Part shown: positions 5,523 through 8,764 of the stretch, one piece after another
Numbering within the stretch: position 1 is the stretch's first letter
How the letters are laid out: each line of letters starts with the position of its first letter
From: Nanobdellota archaeon
GTDB taxonomy: Archaea; Nanobdellota; Nanobdellia; Woesearchaeales; CG1-02-33-12
Length of the DNA: 8,764 bases
Direction: 5' to 3'
Assembly: GCA_018901315.1 (NCBI GenBank)
Contig: JAHIFA010000078.1
Coordinates: 1-8,764 of the forward strand
Notes under the pieces: model-generated
Told to the model about the DNA's origin: nothing
What the model saw: only the letters and a program-made list of their open reading frames with translations
The model's database searches: none
Made by a program: the position numbers and the translations under genes

Positions 5523-5763
5523 ATTTGATAACAAAACTATAATCATCACCTCTTTTGAAAACATAATATCTTGCCCTGCCCTTGCCTTTCCAGACTAACA
5601 TTTTCTTTTCTACTAGTTGTAGCAGTTCTTCATGAGCTGTTGCACTGATGCTAATATTATTAGAAGCATCAACAAAGAATGTTTTTGATTGCTCAGAATA
5701 GAAAGCATATTCACTAACGTTCATAGCTTCCGATTCCTTAACAAAATCGGAAGTTTTATATAT
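5476..5763. repeat. About 280-bp repeat, copy 2
   Basis: Partner of 1595-1876. It holds LamG tail codons, the winged-helix-like 3' end, the inverted repeat CTTCCGAT/ATCGGAAG (loop 11 nt here, 5 nt in copy 1), and the TATA-like right edge TTTTATATAT at 5754-5763, 46 bp before vapB2. Confidence 0.8.
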
Positions 5764-5775
5764 CTGCACATTATC
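5521..5775 (-). pseudogene. Winged-helix-like protein, 3' fragment (copy 2)
   Basis: About 83 codons ending at TAA 5521-5523, with the same core as the fragment at 1640 (HEELLQLVEKKMLVWKGKG, RARYYVFKRGDDYSFVIK). Differences include A-S-N for A-P-N, AFYS for AFDS and DYS for DYG. Reading further upstream, the frame merges into antisense of vapB2 and vapC2, so only this end is credible. Two copies truncated at nearly the same place suggest the block was copied after truncation. Confidence 0.4.
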
Positions 5776-5800
5776 CACAGTATACACAAAACTTTGTGGA
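5754..5800 (+). promoter_or_regulatory. VapBC-2 promoter and ribosome-site hairpin
   Basis: A TATA-like TTTTATATAT (5754-5763) predicts a start near 5790, close to the ATG at 5810. TCCACA (5774-5779) can pair with TGTGGA (5795-5800), which overlaps the GGAGG ribosome site at 5798-5802. If the transcript starts upstream of 5774 this would partly hide the ribosome site; from 5790 it could not form in RNA and would instead be a DNA inverted repeat over the start site, fitting an operator. Confidence 0.4.
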
Positions 5801-5809
5801 GGTGCCAAA

Positions 5810-6049
5810 ATGCCAAATATAACATTATCACTACCCAAGGACCTAAAGAGTAATATGGATAAATTACCAGAAGTAAACTGGTCTGAGATTACTAGAGAGT
5901 TCCTATCAGAAAAGGTTAAAAGGCTGGTATTACTTAAAAAATTAGACAAAATGCTGGAAAACTCTGAGCTGACTGAGAAAGACTGTATACGCATGGGAAG
6001 AGAAGCTAAGAAGTCCATGCATGACAAATTCCTAAAAAAGGTTGCATAA
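5810..6049 (+). CDS. vapB: VapB-type ribbon-helix-helix antitoxin (module 2)
   Basis: 79 aa. PNITLSLPKDLKSNMDKL then VNWSEITREFL is the ribbon-helix-helix head. The tail (LLKKLDKMLENSELTEKDC, RMGREAKKSMHDKFLKK) resembles that of VapB at 1968 (both have a (I)xMGR(K/E) segment), so these two belong to one subfamily. GGAGG 7 nt before the ATG sets the start. The stop TAA runs directly into the toxin ATG (TAAATG), so translation is coupled. Confidence 0.88.
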   Translation: MPNITLSLPKDLKSNMDKLPEVNWSEITREFLSEKVKRLVLLKKLDKMLENSELTEKDCIRMGREAKKSMHDKFLKKVA

Positions 6050-6457
6050 ATGCTTCTAGTTGTTGATATGAACATATTATTCTCTTTTTTTAGGAGATCC
6101 TCATTTACAAGAGAGTTATTAACTAATCCTAACCTAAAGTTATGTTCCCCAGCGTATGCACTGGATGAGTTAAACAAGCATTTGGATGAGCTTATGTCGA
6201 AGGCTAAGATAAGCATTGGTACCTTTGAGTTATACAAGACATTACTCTCATGGTTTGTTGAATTTGTGCCTTTGTCAGGATATAGGGATTTCAGGAATGA
6301 AGCTGAATCAATATGCCCTGATCCAGATGACACACAATATTTTGCATTGGCACTGAAATTAAGCTGTCCAATCTGGTCCAATGATAAGAGACTAAAAGAG
6401 CAGTCTTCAGTTAAGGTATTTACAACAGCAGAATTAATTAAGGAATTTGGATTATAA
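6050..6457 (+). CDS. vapC: PIN-domain ribonuclease toxin VapC (module 2)
   Basis: 135 aa. The acidic PIN residues are present: D6 in LVVDMNILF, E40 in YALDELNKH, D91 and D94 in CPDPDDTQYFALA, and D112 in PIWSNDKRL. It shares these blocks and the VFTTAELI end with the module-1 toxin but differs through most of the rest. No frameshift or missing catalytic residue is seen. It should be a metal-dependent RNase inhibited by the product of the preceding gene; its RNA target cannot be read from sequence. Confidence 0.92.
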   Translation: MLLVVDMNILFSFFRRSSFTRELLTNPNLKLCSPAYALDELNKHLDELMSKAKISIGTFELYKTLLSWFVEFVPLSGYRDFRNEAESICPDPDDTQYFALALKLSCPIWSNDKRLKEQSSVKVFTTAELIKEFGL

Positions 6458-6497
6458 TTTACATATCCATATATTATCTTACTCCATCTTCCAATCA

Positions 6498-6531
6498 TTT
6501 TTTCATTCTTTTTCTGTTTTTTAATTTTTTT
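6498..6531 (+). terminator. U-rich terminator region after vapC2
   Basis: Several T-runs of five to seven bases in succession on the plus strand, about 40 bp after the vapC2 stop and without a strong hairpin. Clustered U-tracts are the usual archaeal termination signal. They end where repeat R2 copy 2 begins. Confidence 0.6.
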
Positions 6532-6633
6532 ATCCATTTTCCTGCAAATCTTCCGCCCAGCTTTAATTCCACTCATTAAACATCCTCCACTTTTTTCGTA
6601 ATTCTTCCACCCCATTTTCTTAACTTTGATGGC

Positions 6634-6675
6634 AACCATTAACCATTAGCTATTAGCCATTAGCTATTAGCTATC
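6634..6675. repeat. Heptamer tandem repeat, 6 units
   Basis: Units AACCATT (twice), AGCTATT, AGCCATT, AGCTATT and AGCTATC. As in the other copy, the last unit contains the TAG stop of a LamG tail on the minus strand. Confidence 0.8.
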
Positions 6676-6730
6676 CTCCTATTCTCACCAATCCCTTGTT
6701 ATAGTCTCTCTCTATCTGCTCCGCCGTCCT
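6671..6730 (-). pseudogene. LamG domain 3' tail, fragment e
   Basis: Only RTAEQIERDYNKGLVRIGG and the TAG stop (6671-6673) remain. The preceding codons for DDVRIYNYA are absent, replaced at 6731 by the hairpin cluster 6735-6808. The break falls inside the codons YNYA-RTAEQ, a few codons from the insertion point in fragments b and c. Confidence 0.6.
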
Positions 6731-6734
6731 AACA

Positions 6735-6808
6735 CAAATGGAAATCCATTTGATATACTGAGAAATTCCAAAGGAATTTCTGGTATCCCAAAAACCAATA
6801 GGTTTTTG
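6735..6808 (+). other. Three-hairpin cluster (H4 of the covarying family)
   Basis: Hairpin 1: CAAATGGA-AA-TCCATTTG (6735-6752). Hairpin 2 (H4): outer stem ATAC/GTAT (6755-6758 with 6783-6786), internal loop TG opposite G, inner stem AGAAATTCC/GGAATTTCT around AAA. Hairpin 3: CAAAAACC-AATA-GGTTTTTG (6789-6808). They follow one another almost without spacer and lead into the 49-bp palindromic element at 6817. Confidence 0.75.
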
Positions 6809-6816
6809 AGGAGATT

Positions 6817-6865
6817 GTGCGACATTCAACTTCGTTGAAGTCCCACTCGCTCACTTCGCTCGCAC
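6817..6865. repeat. 49-bp palindromic element, copy B
   Basis: One base differs from 3595-3643 (ACTTCGCTCGC for GCTTCGCTCGC). The boundary pair extends to TGTGCGA/TCGCACA (6816-6822 with 6860-6866), one base pair longer than in copy A. It lies directly beside the hairpin cluster, as copy A lies beside the hairpin at 3568-3587. Confidence 0.8.
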
Positions 6866-6866
6866 A

Positions 6867-7226
6867 TTCAGACCTAAAAAATCTACCAAAACAAATCTAA
6901 AAAACCAGAAAAACCCAGAATCACTCCAACACTTCTCACTAACCCCCACTATCCACGTCACAAACACTCACCAAATCCTGCTAGCAATATCTATCAGTTA
7001 ACTCAATGGCAAAAGACTAAATATTTTCAGATAACCCAAGAAAATTACAAGTAACCCCCTCATTATTCCGAAAAAAACTAACAAGATTTTATAAACCAGT
7101 TCTAAGAAGATATAACCATAAGATCTCAAAACCAACAAAGTTTGATGTACCCAAAGTATAACTAAAAAATAAAAAGACAAAAAAGACAGAATCAACTAAG
7201 TTTTGTCTTTTTGTATAATTAAGAAA
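6867..7226. other. G-poor noncoding stretch
   Basis: No supported gene. From about 6870 to 7000 the plus strand is nearly devoid of G while rich in A and C, a marked strand asymmetry. Stops occur in all minus frames here, and a 65-codon hydrophobic minus frame (6998-7195) has no ribosome site or recognisable family. A minus-strand TTTATAAAAT near 7090 could be an orphan TATA box for a lost LamG-type gene. It ends with an inverted repeat at 7171-7212. Confidence 0.5.
7171..7212. repeat. Perfect 12-bp inverted repeat before the ATPase pseudogene
   Basis: AAAAAGACAAAA (7171-7182) pairs perfectly with TTTTGTCTTTTT (7201-7212) across an 18-nt loop; the left arm is also partly repeated in tandem (AAAAGACA at 7181). 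It lies 14 bp before the candidate ATG at 7227, so it may be an operator, or a terminator for transcripts from the left. It also marks the end of the G-poor region. Confidence 0.6.
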
Positions 7227-8394
7227 ATGATAAAACCAAACCCCTTTACACCAAGATCAGGAGAAGAACCAAGAGTATTCTTAAATAGGAATGATGAAAC
7301 TGATTTCTTTAAAAAAAAGATTAAATGAATGTAAGAAGGGGAGGTTTAACCATTATGTGATTAATGGCGAATGGGGAATTGGCAAGACCGCATTATTAAA
7401 ATACTTCAAACTTATTGCTCAACAAGAAAATTGTTTGTGTGCATACTTTGTAGCTGAACAATTTGAGAGAGAAACTAGTGATATTCTCTTATCAGTTCAT
7501 ATCTTACAATCCATTGTTAAATTTTTACCAATTAAACCAGTAAAAAAGGATAGTTTTCTAAAGACTATTAAAGGATTTGGAATACAAGTATTTGGCTCAG
7601 GATTTAATTTGACATTGGAAGTTGATAAGAACAAAATAGTAGATTCTCAAATTCTACTTCAAGATGGTTTGAGAGGGATATGGGATGATGTAAAAGAGAA
7701 AACAGAATTAATTGTGGTCTTAATAGATGATGTTCAGAATTTTAAGTAAGTTTCAAGAATATTCACAACATTAAAAAATGTTTTGTCTTCTGATGATATT
7801 TTAAATGAAACAAGATTTCTATTTGTTCTATCTTCTACAATAGATGGATGGGAACAGTTCATAGTAAAAAATCATCCCGTAGGTAGATATTTTATTCCAA
7901 GAAGAGAATTAAATTATTTTAACAAAGATAACGCAGAAAAATTAATTTATGAAGTATTAGATGGAACTGGTGTTAGATTTTCAGAAAAAGTTATAGACTT
8001 AATATTTAGTTATACAAATGGTCATCTATTTGAAATACATGCTTTATGTTCAGCTTTATATGATTCTTCAATCAAAGGAAAAGTTGATAAAAAAGAATGG
8101 GAAGCGGGGTTTGAACAAGGATTGTTATATTTAGGAAATGCTGTTTTTGAAAATATATTATTAGAGGTTAGTGAGAAAGAAAAAGAGACTATGCTTTCTT
8201 TATCCTTCTTTGATAATCCTGTAGTCCAAAATGAAATATCAAACAAATCAAAACAGCTTGGGTTGCATATAATTGATATTAACAAACACCTAAGAAGATT
8301 AACTGAAAAGAGAATAATAGAAAACCCTCAAAGAGGTATTTATTTTATTAAAGATAGACTATTTAGAGAATATATAAAAATATTTCGCAAATGA
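7227..8394 (+). pseudogene. Archaeal AAA/STAND-like ATPase, broken by a frameshift and an in-frame stop
   Basis: Removing one A from the eight-A run at 7311-7318 joins the start at 7227 (MIKPNPFTPRSGEEPRVFLN, then RNDETDFFKK) to the long frame RLNECKKGRF... A second lesion, TAA at 7747-7749, lies in frame between VLIDDVQNFK and VSRIFTTLKN. With both repaired the product is about 388 aa. Walker A is GEWGIGKTA (about 47-55) and Walker B LIVVLIDDVQ (about 161-170, D167/D168); a sensor-1-like FLFVLSST follows, then a helical lid (FSYTNGHLFEIHALC). The C-terminal winged helix (INKHLRRLTEKRIIENPQRG) ends in YIKIFRK. Regions around both lesions remain well conserved, so decay is recent or one lesion is a base-calling error. 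Similar ATPases act as DNA- or signal-sensing switches; the role here is unknown. Confidence 0.75.
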
Positions 8395-8532
8395 AAACTG
8401 AAATGTGCAATCCCGGCACAGTCTCTAGGGCATTAAGTTCTACTCTCTGGAATCCAAACCAACTCCTAAAATTACGGCTGAATCAGGTAATTATATAAAC
8501 TTAAACAAACTTAATATCATTGGTAATGTAAA
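8395..8532 (+). promoter_or_regulatory. Intergenic region with TATA box for the nucleotidyltransferase gene
   Basis: TTATATAA at 8491-8498 is a good TATA box about 35-40 nt before the ATG at 8533, so a short leader is expected. No strong ribosome site is seen. The rest is noncoding; a 5-bp hairpin, TGTGC-AATCCCG-GCACA, lies near 8410. No tRNA fold could be built. Confidence 0.5.
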
Positions 8533-8764
8533 ATGGCAACCAAAAAACAATTAAATATATTGAAAAAGAAAATAATACTTATATTGAAAAAAAACCATAT
8601 AGTCAAAGCAGGAATATTCGGATCTTATGCCTGTGGAGAGCAAAAGAAAGATAGTGATATTGATATTTTGGTTGAACCTCCAAAAGGCATTGGATTTGGA
8701 TTTGTAGGGATTCAATTGGAACTTGAAGATAAATTAAAGAAAAAGGTAGATTTGTTAAGTTATA
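8533..8764 (+). CDS. mntA: MNT-family minimal nucleotidyltransferase, 5' part (HepT partner type)
   Basis: 77 codons visible before the right edge. After a lysine-rich helix (residues 3-21), GIFGSYACGEQKKDSDIDIL (28-47) is the nucleotidyltransferase signature: G-S at 30-31 and the metal-binding pair D42/D44. A third carboxylate probably follows in KVDLLSY. In archaea such short proteins usually neutralise a HepT (HEPN) RNase by adding nucleotides to it (type VII toxin-antitoxin); the HepT gene would lie beyond the window, so that pairing is inferred. The start is set by the ATG after the TATA box; no in-frame upstream extension looks credible. Confidence 0.85.
   Translation, partial: MATKKQLNILKKKIILILKKNHIVKAGIFGSYACGEQKKDSDIDILVEPPKGIGFGFVGIQLELEDKLKKKVDLLSY

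Larger units (their letters stand above)
6534..6730. repeat. Long repeat R2, copy 2
   Basis: Partner of 3711-3949, shorter because it has six rather than nine heptamers and lacks a short interior piece. It includes a GGAGG-7 nt-ATG on the minus strand (ATG at 6576) opening a basic frame MSGIKAGRKICRKMDKK, which soon becomes antisense to vapC2 and is not supported as a gene. Confidence 0.75.

Noticed and set aside
5776..6639. Upstream part of a 372-codon minus-strand frame
   Set aside because: Antisense to vapB2/vapC2 and repeat R2. It has no family resemblance; only the last 83 codons are duplicated and protein-like.
1591..6730. Classical integron with attC sites
   Set aside because: No integrase or attI is in view, the TA modules and the ATPase have opposite orientations, and the repeated boundaries are LamG coding sequence rather than folded attC sites. 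The likeness is kept only as an analogy.
6998..7195. 65-codon hydrophobic minus-strand frame
   Set aside because: It arises from T-rich sequence, has no ribosome site, and overlaps the inverted repeat. Insufficient evidence for a membrane peptide.
7747..7749. Recoded TAA or programmed readthrough in the ATPase
   Set aside because: TAA serves as a normal stop elsewhere in the window, and a second lesion (frameshift) in the same gene favours a pseudogene.
8022..8285. 87-codon minus-strand frame
   Set aside because: Antisense to the conserved C-terminal half of the ATPase pseudogene.
8395..8490. Possible tRNA-like sequence (GGAATCC motif near 8449)
   Set aside because: No acceptor or anticodon stem could be paired around it.

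Overview
The window reads as an AT-rich archaeal chromosome, probably a DPANN-type lineage such as Woesearchaeota or Pacearchaeota. The evidence is archaeal TATA boxes 20-30 nt before starts, a secreted Asn/Thr-rich surface protein with Cys repeats, many remnants of LamG (concanavalin A-like) domain genes, and archaeal-style VapBC, RelBE, MNT and DUF4143-ATPase genes. The lineage is inferred from family style, not proven.

Region 1 (1-1571) is an intact expression unit on the minus strand. A 158-aa regulator with two tandem helix-turn-helix repeats is translationally coupled (8-nt overlap) to the start of a large exported surface protein that runs off the left edge. Six copies of a 12-bp direct repeat lie upstream of the regulator, one of them between the TATA box and the start, so autoregulation is likely.

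Region 2 (1591-6730) is the unusual part. The last 15-35 codons of a LamG gene (minus strand, NFNGTIDDVRIYNYARTAEQ...) recur five times as disconnected tails near 1600, 2780, 3960, 5470 and 6700. Between successive tails sits one small selfish-type module: VapBC-1, RelBE, an AAA/DUF4143 ATPase, and VapBC-2, each in a unit of about 1.2-1.5 kb. No LamG domain body remains. Long shared repeats (about 280 bp at 1595/5476; about 200-240 bp at 3711/6534), heptamer arrays and a 49-bp palindromic element (3595/6817) tie the units together. The layout resembles a cassette array built on a protein-gene 3' end, although its junctions are not identical to the base.

Scattered through this region is a family of small hairpins whose arms differ in sequence but keep pairing, with a constant internal loop (TG opposite G, or TC opposite G). 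Four copies are recognisable: before vapB1, before relB, inside one LamG tail, and in a hairpin cluster at 6735-6808. Two lie where 5' untranslated leaders of toxin-antitoxin operons would be.

Region 3 (6867-8764) starts with about 360 bp of G-poor noncoding DNA containing a perfect 12-bp inverted repeat. It is followed by an AAA-type ATPase gene broken by one homopolymer frameshift and one in-frame stop, and then by the 5' part of an MNT-family nucleotidyltransferase (usual partner HepT) cut by the right edge. The TA modules, ATPases and truncated genes mark the window as an accessory, recombination-prone region.
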